A stretch of 64,000 nt of DNA from CATQHP01 sp965205595 (GCA_965205595.1 CBDBHI010000092.1:186001-250000), one strand, 5' to 3'; shown: positions 17,256 through 26,985, numbered from the stretch's first letter. Numbers and translations: made by a program. Notes: generated by a model from the sequence alone, not told the origin.

Positions 17256-17465
17256 TCAGAGCGTTCTAAGCCGTGGGATTTCCGGCGAAGTTGGTGTTAA
17301 CTCTGGGATAGATGCTTCCCGCGGGAGCGGAGGACCTTCGTTTGTGCGTTCGGCGGTCCAATAGCCGAACCAAAAGAAGCCGCAGAAGGCAACGGTGAGA
17401 AACAGCAGTGTAGCGGTGGCTTGCTTGATTCCGCTCAACGGTTTTGCGTCATTCATAGTGCTCAA
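17256..17465 (-). CDS. Small single-pass membrane protein
   Basis: A 69-residue ORF with one strong transmembrane helix (ATATLLFLTVAFCGFFWFGY, about residues 16-35) and a proline-rich polar tail (TPTSPEIPRL). It may start at M1 or M4 (MNDAKPLSGIK). No family was recognised. It follows the TPR-TonB gene by 149 bases on the same strand, so the two may be co-transcribed. Composition and a single clean hydrophobic helix favour a real gene over a chance frame. Confidence 0.55.
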   Translation of the reverse strand: MSTMNDAKPLSGIKQATATLLFLTVAFCGFFWFGYWTAERTNEGPPLPREASIPELTPTSPEIPRLRTL

Positions 17466-17614
17466 GAAAGGTACTGACCTTTCGAGCTCATCGGCCGCGG
17501 GGGACGGATCGATGAATCGATGGCCTACGAGTCGTAAGGTAAAAACCTTAGGACGTATTAAAGCACTATTTTGGAGATGCCGGCAACCACCGGACCCAAG
17601 CCGCTTCCGCGCTG

Positions 17615-18616
17615 TTACATCAGACGAAAGGAAATTTCCAGCCGAGCTCTAGAGGAGACTCTGCGGCCACGAGAACGGGCTGGGCGGAATTTCCACTGCT
17701 CGACGGCCGCGATGGCCATCTCGTCGAGCCCTAGCCCTAGCTGGCGTACAACGCGGAAGTTTCTGGCGCGACCCTCGGAGTCGATTTCAACGTCGAGCAG
17801 CACAGTGCCTTCTTGGCGGGCTATGCGGGCTTCATCGGTGTAGTCGGGCTCGGTACGATCAACAAGTTCGGCCGCTCGAACACCGCTTGGGAATTCGCCC
17901 AGGTCGACGGTCTCTCGCTGGGCAGAGATGGCATCGCGATACGCACGGGCACGTGCGGTGAATGCTTCAGCTTCATCAGGCCGCGATAGCTTGTGGAGCA
18001 TCCGAGAAAAGTGCTCCAACGAAAGAACGGTGTCGGAGTGATCGGGTCCTAGCGTTTTTTCGCGAATGCCAAGCGCCGTTTGATAGTACACTTCCGCCTT
18101 TGGATACATCGCCTGGTTCTCGTAAAGAATCGCGAGATTGTTGATGCTGGCGGCGACGTCCGCGTGTTCTTTCCCTAGCAGGCGCGCGCGGATGGCGAAG
18201 CCCTGTTTGTAGAAACGCTCGGCTAGATCATACTTGCGGCGAACGTGATAGTATCGGCCGACCTCATTGAGCATGCTCGCGTACTCAGCGCTCTCGGTTC
18301 CCCAGGCCTGCTGCGCGATCGGGTCGGCCTCGCGGTAGAGCGTTTCGGGACGCGCATAGTCGCCGCGGGCGCGGTGCAGCTTGGCGAGTTCCATCAGCGA
18401 CTGCACCCGGCGCGGATCGTTTTCAGAAAAGCCGCGTGCCTGGGCCAGAGCGTGTTGCAGCTGCGTCTCGGCTTGTTCTAAGTCATGACTAGCGAGCGAG
18501 CGCCGTCCGGATGAGATCGTCGACTCCCAACTGTCTTGCTGGGCATACGAGAGCGGCGCCGCGAGCGTCAGAAACGCCGCGGCCATCACCCCGATAACTC
18601 GGCTTGGCCTGAACAA
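17615..18616 (-). CDS. Exported TPR protein with TonB C-terminal domain
   Basis: A 333-residue protein with a signal peptide (residues 1-25, ending LSYAQ). Then come four to five tetratricopeptide repeats (residues about 45-225; for example YYHVRRKYDLAERFYKQGFA and LAILYENQAMYPKAEVYYQT) and a TonB C-terminal domain (EPDYTDEARIARQEGTVLLD...AAVEQWKFRPA, about 245-330). The order TPR-TonB is a recurrent acidobacterial arrangement of unknown specific role. It lacks the long Pro-rich spacer of true TonB, so direct energy transduction is doubtful. It lies downstream of gatA on the same strand but with a 118-base gap. Confidence 0.85.
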   Translation of the reverse strand: MFRPSRVIGVMAAAFLTLAAPLSYAQQDSWESTISSGRRSLASHDLEQAETQLQHALAQARGFSENDPRRVQSLMELAKLHRARGDYARPETLYREADPIAQQAWGTESAEYASMLNEVGRYYHVRRKYDLAERFYKQGFAIRARLLGKEHADVAASINNLAILYENQAMYPKAEVYYQTALGIREKTLGPDHSDTVLSLEHFSRMLHKLSRPDEAEAFTARARAYRDAISAQRETVDLGEFPSGVRAAELVDRTEPDYTDEARIARQEGTVLLDVEIDSEGRARNFRVVRQLGLGLDEMAIAAVEQWKFRPARSRGRRVSSRARLEISFRLM

Positions 18617-18734
18617 GACTTAACGTCACGCGCGTCGTAAATTCGCGCCGCTAAGCTGCGAGAAGGTAGACACGGCACCCCAAGCTACCCAGTCTATCAA
18701 GCTGAACGCATTTACCTGTTGGCTAACGCACTGC

Positions 18735-20192
18735 TTAGCCCGAGAACCCGCCCGCTTTTTCGAACGCGTGGCCGAGGTTGAACATCGTCTGCTCTTGGAA
18801 GTGATTCGTTAGGATCTGCATGCCGATCGGCAATCCCTCGGAACTGGCGCCACACGGGACGCTCATACCGGCGATTCCGGCCAAGCTGGCGTTAATCGTA
18901 TAGATGTCGGAAAGATACATTTGCAGCGGATCGTCGCTCTTTTCGCCGAGCTTAAACGCTGGAAAGGGTGAAACTGGCCCAACGATCGCGTCGACTTTGT
19001 CGAACGCTTCCGCGAAGTCCCTGGCGATTAGAGTGCGTACCTGCTGGGCCTTGCGGTAGTAGGCGTCGTAATAGCCGGCGCTCAGCACGTAGGTGCCGAG
19101 AATGATCCGGCGCGTCACTTCGGCGCCGAAGTTTTCCGCCCGCGAGTTGCGGTACATCTCAGAAAGAGATTCCGACTGCCGCGAACGTTTAGAGTAGCGC
19201 ACGCCATCATAACGGGCCAGATTGGAACTGGCCTCGGCGGTGCAAATCAGGTAATAGCTGGCGATCGCATACTCGGTATGCGGCAGGCTGATATCGACGA
19301 TTTCGCATCCTAGACCTTTAAGCTTTTCGATGCCGGCTTCGATCCTCGCGCCGACTTCGGCCTGCAAGCCGGCGGCGAAGTATTCTTTGGGAACTCCGAT
19401 CTTCAGACCGGCCACATCTGGAGTCAACTCGCCCGCGTAGTTCGGCACGGGAATATCAGCGGACGTCGAATCATTCGGATCGCGACCGGCAATCGTGCCG
19501 AGAACGGTAGCTGAATCTTTGACCGTTCGCGAGAACGGGCCAATGTGGTCGAGCGAACTCGCGAACGCTACCAAACCGAAGCGCGAAACTCGACCGTAGG
19601 TTGGCATCACACCGACGGTTCCGCAAAATGACGCGGGCTGCCGAATCGAGCCGCCCGTGTCAGACCCCAGCGAGATTGGCGTGTAGCCGGCGGCGACGGC
19701 AGCGGCTGAGCCGCCGCTTGACCCGCCTGGCACGCGATCGGGGGCGGCTGGATTGCGTACCGGAAAGAACGCCGAGTTTTCGTTTGACGAGCCCATCGCG
19801 AACTCATCGCAATTGGCCTTGCCGATGATCACGGCTCCGGCATTTTCAATTGCCTTCGCCGCCGTCGCGCTGTAGGACGCGACATAGTCTTCAAGGATTT
19901 TGGAACCGCAGGTGGTCTTGAGCCCGTCGCTCATGATCACGTCTTTGACGGCGATTGGAACACCCGCGAGTGCGCCGACCGGTTCACCGGCTGCGAGCTT
20001 TCGATCCGTCGCATCGGCATCCGCTAGAGCCTTTTCTTCGCAAAAGCTCAGAAACACGCCTGACGAGTCGTTCTCAGCTTGCGCCGCCTCAAGCGCCGCT
20101 TGCGCCAGCTCGCGCGCGCTGAACTGTTTGTTAGCGAGCCCGTCGCTGATCGAGTCAATCGTAAGTTCGCGGTAGTTGTCCATTGGGCGCAT
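18735..20192 (-). CDS. gatA: Asp/Glu-tRNA amidotransferase subunit A
   Basis: Amidase subunit of GatCAB: it releases ammonia from glutamine so that GatB can convert Glu-tRNA(Gln) or Asp-tRNA(Asn). The 485-residue protein shows the amidase signature with catalytic Lys (GVPIAVKDVIMSDGLKTTCG), the Gly/Ser-rich loop RVPGGSSGGSAAAVAAG and SLGSDTGGSIRQPASFCG, which carry the Ser-cisSer-Lys triad. The start may be M1 or M4 (MDNYRELT). It begins five bases after the gatC stop, so gatC and gatA are translationally coupled. gatB is encoded separately at 45110. Length is normal. Confidence 0.96.
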   Translation of the reverse strand: MRPMDNYRELTIDSISDGLANKQFSARELAQAALEAAQAENDSSGVFLSFCEEKALADADATDRKLAAGEPVGALAGVPIAVKDVIMSDGLKTTCGSKILEDYVASYSATAAKAIENAGAVIIGKANCDEFAMGSSNENSAFFPVRNPAAPDRVPGGSSGGSAAAVAAGYTPISLGSDTGGSIRQPASFCGTVGVMPTYGRVSRFGLVAFASSLDHIGPFSRTVKDSATVLGTIAGRDPNDSTSADIPVPNYAGELTPDVAGLKIGVPKEYFAAGLQAEVGARIEAGIEKLKGLGCEIVDISLPHTEYAIASYYLICTAEASSNLARYDGVRYSKRSRQSESLSEMYRNSRAENFGAEVTRRIILGTYVLSAGYYDAYYRKAQQVRTLIARDFAEAFDKVDAIVGPVSPFPAFKLGEKSDDPLQMYLSDIYTINASLAGIAGMSVPCGASSEGLPIGMQILTNHFQEQTMFNLGHAFEKAGGFSG

Positions 20193-20197
20193 CCGAA

Positions 20198-20497
20198 CTA
20201 GCGCGAAATCACTAGCGGCACCTTGAAGTGCCCCGATCCCGCCACTGGCGCCGACTGTAGCGCCTTGTCTTGGCTATAGCTAGCGCCAAGGGTGTCGGCC
20301 CGCAGGGTGCCCGTCGGATCGCCGTCAAACAAGACCTGCGTCATCGGCTCCACTTCAGATGTATCGAGTTCGCTCAGTTTGTCGACGTAGCCAAGAATCT
20401 GCTCCATGTCATCGGAGTACCTTTTGATGTCGTCATCGCTCAGGTTTAGATTGGCGAGTCCGGCAATGTGACGTATTTCTTTCTCGGTGATTTTCAT
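20198..20497 (-). CDS. gatC: Asp/Glu-tRNA amidotransferase subunit C
   Basis: A 99-residue protein that wraps around and stabilises GatA against GatB in the tRNA amidotransferase. Typical GatC features are the N-terminal helix ITEKEIRHIAGLANLNLSDD and LGYVDKLSELDTSEVEPM. It lies 45 bases after the dciA-like gene and five bases before gatA, forming one minus-strand transcription unit. Length and motifs are normal. Confidence 0.95.
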   Translation of the reverse strand: MKITEKEIRHIAGLANLNLSDDDIKRYSDDMEQILGYVDKLSELDTSEVEPMTQVLFDGDPTGTLRADTLGASYSQDKALQSAPVAGSGHFKVPLVISR

Positions 20498-20542
20498 GAC
20501 AGTATCCGCGTTAGTGATTCGAGCCCCGGCCGACCCCGCAAA

Positions 20543-20908
20543 CTATTCGCCGTCAGCCCGACGCCGGACTTGGGAATAGCTTTGTGGTGATGCCGACGCG
20601 GCCTGGCCAGGCTCTCGCCGGGCGGGCAACATCGGTCGCAGCTCGATTTTTTGCACGACTGAACGGTTAAGCTCGGTTTTGAGGCTTTCGATAATGCGCC
20701 CCCGGATTGCTTCTATTTGCGCTCGCCAAGTTTCATCGTCGACCTCAATGACCAAAGTGCGCCCCTTGAGGCGCACGAGCCGAGTGTGCATCGCGATACG
20801 CCGTCCCACAGCCTCGGTCCAGTAAGCGCGAACTAACTCCCATTCCTCGAGGTCCCGATCGGCGCCCCGACGATAAAGGTCGGGAAGAATGTTTTTGGCT
20901 TGTTCCAT
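20543..20908 (-). CDS. DUF721/DciA-like protein
   Basis: A 121-residue protein of the DUF721 family, whose best-known member DciA loads or assists the replicative helicase DnaB. Diagnostic are EEWELVRAYWTEAVGRRIAM, the beta segment LKGRTLVIEVDDETWRAQIE, and a following helix with a LRP end. The C-terminal tail is polar and disordered. It is first in the minus-strand unit dciA-gatC-gatA. The function is inferred from the family; the protein is short, and a role specifically in helicase loading is not shown by the sequence. Confidence 0.75.
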   Translation of the reverse strand: MEQAKNILPDLYRRGADRDLEEWELVRAYWTEAVGRRIAMHTRLVRLKGRTLVIEVDDETWRAQIEAIRGRIIESLKTELNRSVVQKIELRPMLPARREPGQAASASPQSYSQVRRRADGE

Positions 20909-20949
20909 CGGCGCTTGCCCGGTTATTTTAGTTTACTCGCCGATGTGCT

Positions 20950-20987
20950 AGCCCGCATTTCTCACCACGTGGCGAGAAATGCGGGCT
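20950..20987. repeat. Dispersed palindrome family P, copy 2
   Basis: The best-preserved copy: 38 bp, arms AGCCCGCATTTCTC and GAGAAATGCGGGCT, one mismatch inside, centre CACGTG. It lies between the divergent DUF721 and 103-residue genes. Confidence 0.88.
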
Positions 20988-21061
20988 CGGACGTGGGAAG
21001 CGACGCATATTGCCCCGATGGCGCCGACCGCTCGGACCTTGCGCTGCTATTCTGGCCGTCA

Positions 21062-21373
21062 ATGAGCGAAAACGCGGAGGCTCTCGCGACGATCGAGAAA
21101 GAACTGAAGAAGTACGTCCACCCGCTGCTCGATTTCCGCGCGCAAGAGACTGAAGGTGGCCGTCTCGAACTTGTCATCGATCTTAAGCAGAAGCCGGCCA
21201 ACATTCACACCTACTATCTCGAAATTCACCCCCGTGACTTGGAACATCCGCAGTTCACGTGGACGCTCCAGCGCATGATATTTGAGGGCCTGCACGACTA
21301 CTTCGTAGAGATGTTCGTCTACACGCCGCAGAGCATCGATAACCCCGACGCGGCTTACGAAATGCGTCCTTAA
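21062..21373 (+). CDS. Small conserved-looking protein of unknown function
   Basis: A 103-residue soluble protein (MSENAEALATIEKELKKYVH ... YLEIHPRDLEHPQFTWTLQR). It has mixed alpha/beta character with several aromatic residues and no signal or membrane segment. I do not recognise the family. ATG 21062 was preferred to the upstream in-frame extension at 20900 because the extension runs through palindrome copy P2. It stands alone, divergent from dciA-gatC-gatA. Regular hydrophobic patterning and codon use like its neighbours support a real gene. Confidence 0.6.
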   Translation: MSENAEALATIEKELKKYVHPLLDFRAQETEGGRLELVIDLKQKPANIHTYYLEIHPRDLEHPQFTWTLQRMIFEGLHDYFVEMFVYTPQSIDNPDAAYEMRP

Positions 21374-21798
21374 TTGGGCAGCTGGAGCATTTTCATATGA
21401 GGGTTAGGGGGGCGACGACCGACGGCATGCATCGTCGTTGGTTTGCGCGCTGACTTGGCTACCAAACCGCAAGACGCACCTCGGTGCCGGGTTCGCGGAC
21501 CTGAACGAAATCGCCATACGGGAGCTCGTGGACGATTTCCATAATCTTCAACGGATCGAATCGCCGACCGTCGTAGGCGTCGGCAATGTAGCGCAGCGAC
21601 GCCACCGGCACGCGCACGCTGACTTCCTCCTCGTCGTCCTTCACGTCGATCACGAACACGTCAGCTTGTTTACTGATGACGACATGCTCGCTGCCCTCGG
21701 TAACTTCAACCAGCACGGCGTCGGGCATCTTCTCAAGCTCGTCAATCATCGCGCGAAATACGTCTTGGTACTCGGCGAACTCAGGCACGTCGGTCTCG

Positions 21799-23405
21799 TC
21801 TTGTCCAATACAAGATGAGCCTGAAGGGAGGGGTGATTCCAACACAAGATGAGCCTGGAGGTAATTTGGGCAAGGTCGATTAGGAACAGGCAAACTGCGG
21901 GCGATGGGAGTCGCCGTGCAGCAAGCCGAATCAGTGAGTCTCGATGAGATCGAGAGTTTTCTCGACGGGTGTGGGTCCGTCGAGTTCCAGGCCGGAAGTC
22001 GAGCGGATAAATACGCGCTCGTCGAAGGCGTCCTGAAGAGGCATCATTATGCCGACCAGAAGCGCTCGGTTAAAGGATTGTTGAGACGCTTCCTGAGCAA
22101 GCTAACCGGCTTAAGCCGCGCCCAATTGACTCGCCTCATCGGGCAGTTTTTGCGCGAAAAGTGCGTTCGGCCGACAGCCTATCGAAGGCGCCGCTTCCCC
22201 ACCAAGTACAGCCGCGCCGACATCGTTCTCCTGGCGCATGTCGACCAAGTACAGCAACGTCTCTCCGGGCCGGCGACGCGTCGCATTCTCCAGCGCGAGT
22301 TCCAAATCTACAACCGCAAGGAGTTCGAACGCCTTGCCGAACTGTCGGTGGGACACCTCTACAACTTGCGCAAACGCGCCGTCTACCGGCGACACAGTTT
22401 GCATCTCGACAAGACCCGTCCCACGCCCGTGGCGATCGGCGAACGCCGCCAACCCGAGCCGCGAGGACGTCCGGGCTACCTGCGCATCGACACCGTGCAC
22501 TCGCCCGAACAGGAAGGTGAAAAAGGCGCCTACAGCATCAATGTGGTCGACGAAGTGACGCAGTGGCAGGCCGTCGGCTGCGTCCAACGCATCAACGAAA
22601 ATCACCTCATTCCCTTGCTGGAAGGCCTTTTGGAACAATTTCCATTTATCGTTCGCGGCTTTCACTCCGACAATGGCAGCGAATTCGTCAACCATCAAAC
22701 CGCTAAACTGCTCGAGAAGTTGCGAATTGAATTTACGAAGTCTCGCGCGCGCCGTTCGAACGACAATGCCTTGGTCGAAACCAAGAACGGCGCGGTGGTG
22801 CGCAAGTGGATGGGCTACCAGTTTTTGCCCTCGGAAGCGACGCAGGCGATCGACACCTTCTACCGCCAGTGGCTCAACCCGTACTTGAATTTTCATCGCC
22901 CATGCGCTTTCGCCAGCGAGCGCCGAGACCGCCGCGGCAAGTTGCGCAAGGTGTACGCCGAGTGGAGCACGCCGTGGGAAAAGCTGCTCAGCCTGCCCGC
23001 CGAGCAGCGCGGCCTGCGCGCGGATCGCTCGCTCAAGAAGCTCCAAGCGCGAGCGGACACTTGTTCCGACACCGAGTTTGCCGAGCAACTCGACGCTCAG
23101 CGCAACGAACTGCAACGCGTCTGCAAAGACCTCGCGATCTGCTGGCGCACGCGCTAGACAACGCCCCGACCCGAGGCGTTGTCGGCTCCTCCGGCCCACG
23201 TCCGAAGACGGCCGTGGGGTCTCGCCTGGGATGGCTGCAAAGGGGGACTGGGCTGCCGCCCCTTCCCCCTTATGCAATCCCCCTCACCCCGCCCTACGAA
23301 GCCACAAATAGCTGTAGCCGCCGACCTCAACTCACGCTATAATCCCCCTCAACCCGCAGCTGCTTCGCCTCTCTCCTTCAGGCTCATCTTTCAATTGGAA
23401 AAGAG
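21799..23405 (+). mobile_element. rve-type insertion sequence, copy 2
   Basis: A 1607-bp element, one base shorter than copy 1 through a G deletion in the non-coding right end. It is bounded by direct 7-bp duplications GGTCTCG at 21792-21798 and 23406-23412, which establishes the ends of all three copies: TCTTGTCC on the left and GGAAAAGAG on the right. It interrupts a minus-strand gene. Confidence 0.93.
21904..23157 (+). CDS. rve-type DDE transposase of IS copy 2
   Basis: A 417-residue transposase with the same protein sequence as copy 1 and a complete DDE triad (RIDTVH, SDNGSEF, LVETKNG). At the DNA level it matches copy 1 in the 5' half. Around 22411-22426 (KTRPTP codons) and at 22542 (AAT for Asn) it instead carries the synonymous bases of copy 3, so it is a recombinant between the two lineages. 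It is inserted in the opposite orientation to the gene it disrupts. Confidence 0.92.
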   Translation: MGVAVQQAESVSLDEIESFLDGCGSVEFQAGSRADKYALVEGVLKRHHYADQKRSVKGLLRRFLSKLTGLSRAQLTRLIGQFLREKCVRPTAYRRRRFPTKYSRADIVLLAHVDQVQQRLSGPATRRILQREFQIYNRKEFERLAELSVGHLYNLRKRAVYRRHSLHLDKTRPTPVAIGERRQPEPRGRPGYLRIDTVHSPEQEGEKGAYSINVVDEVTQWQAVGCVQRINENHLIPLLEGLLEQFPFIVRGFHSDNGSEFVNHQTAKLLEKLRIEFTKSRARRSNDNALVETKNGAVVRKWMGYQFLPSEATQAIDTFYRQWLNPYLNFHRPCAFASERRDRRGKLRKVYAEWSTPWEKLLSLPAEQRGLRADRSLKKLQARADTCSDTEFAEQLDAQRNELQRVCKDLAICWRTR

Positions 23406-23606
23406 GGTCTCGGCCTCGTCGAAAATATTGTCTGGGACAGCCCAGACCGCCAAACGGATCGCCGCCATCGGTATCGGAATCCAAATCCGCGCGCCGTCCG
23501 CATCCGACTCGTGGACGCTCACGATGAACCAATCCATCGAAAAGATTGTGATAACGACTACGAGGAGTAGGACTCCGACAATCGATAGGACGGTTTTCAT
23601 CGCGGT

Positions 23607-24170
23607 CTAGCTCTGCTCGTCAATCCAGACGCGGATCTTGCTCTTGCCGTCGTTGATTCGCACGATGTCGCCTCGTCTTGCCTCAAGCTGCTTTATCGCT
23701 GCTGAGACATCAAGCATTTCGCTGTCGCTACCGAGTAGTGCCTCGAACACGCTGGTTGGTACGTCGACTTCAACCTTATTCTCAACGCCCTCTGAATCAG
23801 TTGCCTCGGTCACGCGGATCTGAATCAGATCCCCAACGCGGGCAACGCGTATGTTCTCTTTCTCTGACTCGACGGTTACGAATTCGGCGTCGCCCGTTTC
23901 TTTAAGCGCCTGCCAGAGGTTGCGGAGATCAGCCAAACTGATGCCATGTTCGGCCTTGTTGAATTTGGCCTCAATCTTTTCGGGCATCATTGAAATTGCG
24001 ACCTGTGCCAATGAGAGCGGCAGGTTGACTTTAACGTGCGCGCCGTCTTTGTCACTTTCGACGACGTCGATGTGGATCCAGGGCGCTTGCGCCGCCAATG
24101 GCGCGGCCGCGACCGCAAGGCAAATGAATACGAATAGAAACTTCGTGGAACGGGGCGTAGCAGTGATCAT
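23607..24170 (-). CDS. Exported tandem-domain protein, intact paralogue
   Basis: A 187-residue protein with a signal peptide (hydrophobic stretch FLFVFICLAVAAAPLAAQA). The mature part has two related units: IHIDVVESDKDGAHVKVNLP with LSLAQVAISMMPEKIEAKFN, then LIQIRVTEATDSEGVENKVE with VDVPTSVFEALLG. Each unit is a beta strand, an amphipathic 'PLSLA' helix, an acidic helix and a closing strand (IRVWIDE). The pattern recalls the short beta-alpha domain fused to YvlB/DUF4097-type and anti-sigma-associated proteins, but no firm family is claimed. Its disrupted paralogue starts six bases beyond its stop. A rho-independent terminator 74 bases upstream on the same strand may act as a leader attenuator. 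Confidence 0.7.
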   Translation of the reverse strand: MITATPRSTKFLFVFICLAVAAAPLAAQAPWIHIDVVESDKDGAHVKVNLPLSLAQVAISMMPEKIEAKFNKAEHGISLADLRNLWQALKETGDAEFVTVESEKENIRVARVGDLIQIRVTEATDSEGVENKVEVDVPTSVFEALLGSDSEMLDVSAAIKQLEARRGDIVRINDGKSKIRVWIDEQS

Positions 24171-24545
24171 GTGTCGCTGCCTCCTTTAGACTAGGGAATA
24201 CGGAAGCAGTCAACTAGAAGTTCAATGGTTTGTTGATGGTTACAAAAAAGAAGGCCGGCCCGTTTCCGGACCGGCCTTCGACAACACTGAAATCCTGTTC
24301 CCCTGCGACTCCAGTGCGTCGTCCCTGGTACGAGATCAATAATGCCACTAAGTGGAGCCATTGCCAATAGCCCTAGAGGTTCAATCTGAACGGGTATTGG
24401 AGTACTGGTTTTGACTAGTATGTTGCGCCCAGACTTAGGAAATCTACCAGTACTAATAGCTAAACCATCGAGGTAGCGCGTGTAGGGCCGTAGACATACG
24501 CCTGTAAGTCGCAATCGACAATGCAGCGCTTGTTACGATGGGCGA
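24171..24545. other. Intergenic region with possible minus-strand leader or small RNA
   Basis: 375 bases between divergent genes. The only clear element is the minus-strand terminator at 24244-24279. Since no protein gene lies upstream of it on that strand before 24546, the transcript that it ends would be either a non-coding RNA of up to about 280 bases or the leader of the 23607-24170 gene. Segments 24380-24430 contain short inverted repeats. No known RNA family was recognised. Confidence 0.4.
24244..24279 (-). terminator. Rho-independent terminator
   Basis: On the minus strand GAAGGCCGG and CCGGCCTTC form a 9-bp stem (with further G-C pairs inside) followed by TTTTTT. The stem lies 74-109 bases upstream of the start at 24170. 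Confidence 0.75.
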
Positions 24546-25736
24546 TTGCCTGATTCGATCTGGTTTCGGACGCTGTCGCGTGAAGCTCGCGACGCGTTGC
24601 AAGAGTCTTCGGAATTGCCTCGAACGGCGGATGTTGTCATCGTTGGCGCGGGCATCATTGGGCTTTGTAGTGCTCTTTCTTTGGTCCGCCGCGGCGTCAA
24701 AAACATCGTCATCGTCGAACGTGGGGGGATTTGTGGAGAGTCGACGGGCGCGAGTGCTGGCGGCATTTGGCTCGCCCATGAATGCTTTAGCGGGCGCGTC
24801 GGCGCGATGCACGCAGCTCGTAGCCGAGAGCTGTTTGCGCAGCTCGACGAACAGTTTGACCTTGATTTTGCAAAGGGCGGATTGCTTGAGCCTGACGACT
24901 CGGCAACCGAGGTCGAGGCCCGAAAGCAAATCGAAGTTACGCGCAGTGCGGGTTTTCAGGCGGAATGGATTTCGGGATCTGAGATTCAAGAACTTGAGCC
25001 GAATCTCGACTACCACGGCGGAGCGTATTTCTTCCCGGGTGATGGGTCCATTCACCCCGCAAAGTTGGCGGCTTCGGTTGTGCGATACCTGCGCGATTGC
25101 GGTGTGTGCGTGTGCCTCGATTGCGAAGTGTCTTCGATCGAGACTGGCCGCCTGGAGACTAGCGCAGGCGCGATTTCCGCGCGGACGATCGTCGTTACCG
25201 CCGGCGCGTGGACGCCCCTGATAACCCGCTTGCTCGGGTGGGAACCGCCGATTCGCCCGATTCGCGGGACTCTGATTTCATACCCCGTTCAAGCGCCACG
25301 GACACTACGCTCGGTGGTTCTTGGGCGACATTTTTACTACTGGCAGTTGGCCTGCGGACCGATTGCCGGGGGAGGGTCAGAGCACGACATCGGGTTTGAA
25401 CGTGGCGTGGACGATGCGGTTGTTAAGGCGATTCACTCCGACTTCCAGTCGCTGTTCCCAGACTTGGCTACGCTCGCAGTCGAGTGCACTTGGTCTGGGT
25501 TTCGGCCTCGCTGCGAGGATCAGAACCCGGTCATTGGCGCTGTGCCTGGACACGACCGCGTCTATGTTGCCGCCGGGCATTTTCGCAGTGGGATTCAGCT
25601 TGGGCCTCTGACGGGAGAGCTGTTGGCGGAAGAAATTGTTAGCGGGAAGGTGGATTCTGGTGCCACGGCTTTTCGACCGGAAAGATTTCGGCCGATCAGC
25701 GAGGGATACTCCGCGCCTGAATCTACGGCTCGCTAA
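24546..25736 (+). CDS. FAD-dependent amino-acid oxidase/dehydrogenase-like protein
   Basis: A 396-residue DAO-superfamily flavoprotein. The FAD-binding dinucleotide motif is DVVIVGAGIIGLCSALSLVR (near residues 29-48), followed by VERGGICGESTGASAGGI. The substrate domain (about 90-320) and the C-terminal FAD strand (VYVAAGHFRSGIQLGPLTGE) resemble glycine oxidase (ThiO), sarcosine oxidase and D-amino-acid dehydrogenases. The exact substrate cannot be told from sequence alone; no thiazole genes are adjacent. It starts with TTG at 24546; an ATG at 24538 is in another frame. Monocistronic. Confidence 0.8.
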   Translation: MPDSIWFRTLSREARDALQESSELPRTADVVIVGAGIIGLCSALSLVRRGVKNIVIVERGGICGESTGASAGGIWLAHECFSGRVGAMHAARSRELFAQLDEQFDLDFAKGGLLEPDDSATEVEARKQIEVTRSAGFQAEWISGSEIQELEPNLDYHGGAYFFPGDGSIHPAKLAASVVRYLRDCGVCVCLDCEVSSIETGRLETSAGAISARTIVVTAGAWTPLITRLLGWEPPIRPIRGTLISYPVQAPRTLRSVVLGRHFYYWQLACGPIAGGGSEHDIGFERGVDDAVVKAIHSDFQSLFPDLATLAVECTWSGFRPRCEDQNPVIGAVPGHDRVYVAAGHFRSGIQLGPLTGELLAEEIVSGKVDSGATAFRPERFRPISEGYSAPESTAR

Positions 25737-25790
25737 AACGCGTCAAAGGCGGGCGCTGTCGCCCACCTTTGACGATTCGTCGAATCTAAG

Positions 25791-26387
<597 letters not shown>

Positions 26388-26985
26388 GGTGGGCTCGCTC
26401 CTTTTTGTGTGGGGACTTGAGGGAATATTACATTCTAGCGAAGGGCGAGGACGCCCTCCTACCATTCAGCGAGCTTTTTCAATCCTGCCTGGCCATTTTT
26501 GGCTTCCAGCCGTCAGGCCGCGCGGATCGCTTCAGTCGCCAACATCATTGCCGCGCCGTGGCCGGATTTGGCAGGGTTTTTGTGAAATTTCGAGCCTCCT
26601 TGCAGGGCTTTCCGCACCCTGCAGGTATAGTGTAAGGCCCGTGTGTCCGGTTTCCGGCCGACCGAATCGCTAGGTTGTTGATTTCAAAGGCAAAAGAAAT
26701 TTCAAGAGCGCCGGGATAAACCGGCATGTTGTTGGGAATGAAAGAGTCCTACAAGGAAGGAGTTAGCGAGCCACCTTGGCCCCGAGTTTTGCGGACGGCG
26801 TCGCGAGGCGACGGTCGAAGCGTAAACAGGGGTGCCGGCGGGCCGGGCTATTGAGCTTCGAAAATTCTTGTCTCAGGGTGCCGACCACGTTTGAAAGATG
26901 GGAAGGCAACACGGGCGTTCGCGTGATTCGCGAGTGGACGTCCGGCCCTGCGTAGTCTGAGAACCTGAGCACGTCGAGAAACAAC

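Larger units (their letters stand above)
21459..23600 (-). pseudogene. Exported tandem-domain protein split by rve-type IS copy 2
   Basis: Exons on either side of the IS (23600-23406 and 21798-21459) join in frame when the element and one 7-bp duplication are removed, giving a 175-residue protein. The reading through the junction is NIFDEAE|TDVPEFAEYQD. It has an N-terminal hydrophobic segment (MKTVLSIVGVLLLVVVITIF), then two related units, each a charged beta strand plus an 'xPxxxxR' amphipathic segment (GARIWIPIPMAAIRLAVWAV; VSVRVPVASLRYIADAYDGR). It is a tandem paralogue of the intact gene at 23607-24170, whose start lies beyond this gene's own. The 5' piece would yield only about 65 native residues, so the gene is presumably inactive. 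Confidence 0.82.

Noticed and set aside
24420..24470. CCAGTACTAATAGCT resembles the 3' end of 23S rRNA (GGTACTAATAG)
   Set aside because: No other 23S or 5S similarity surrounds it; the match is too short to support an rRNA remnant.
24191..24514. 107-codon minus-strand ORF upstream of the tandem-domain gene
   Set aside because: It runs through the strong terminator and shows no recognisable protein pattern.
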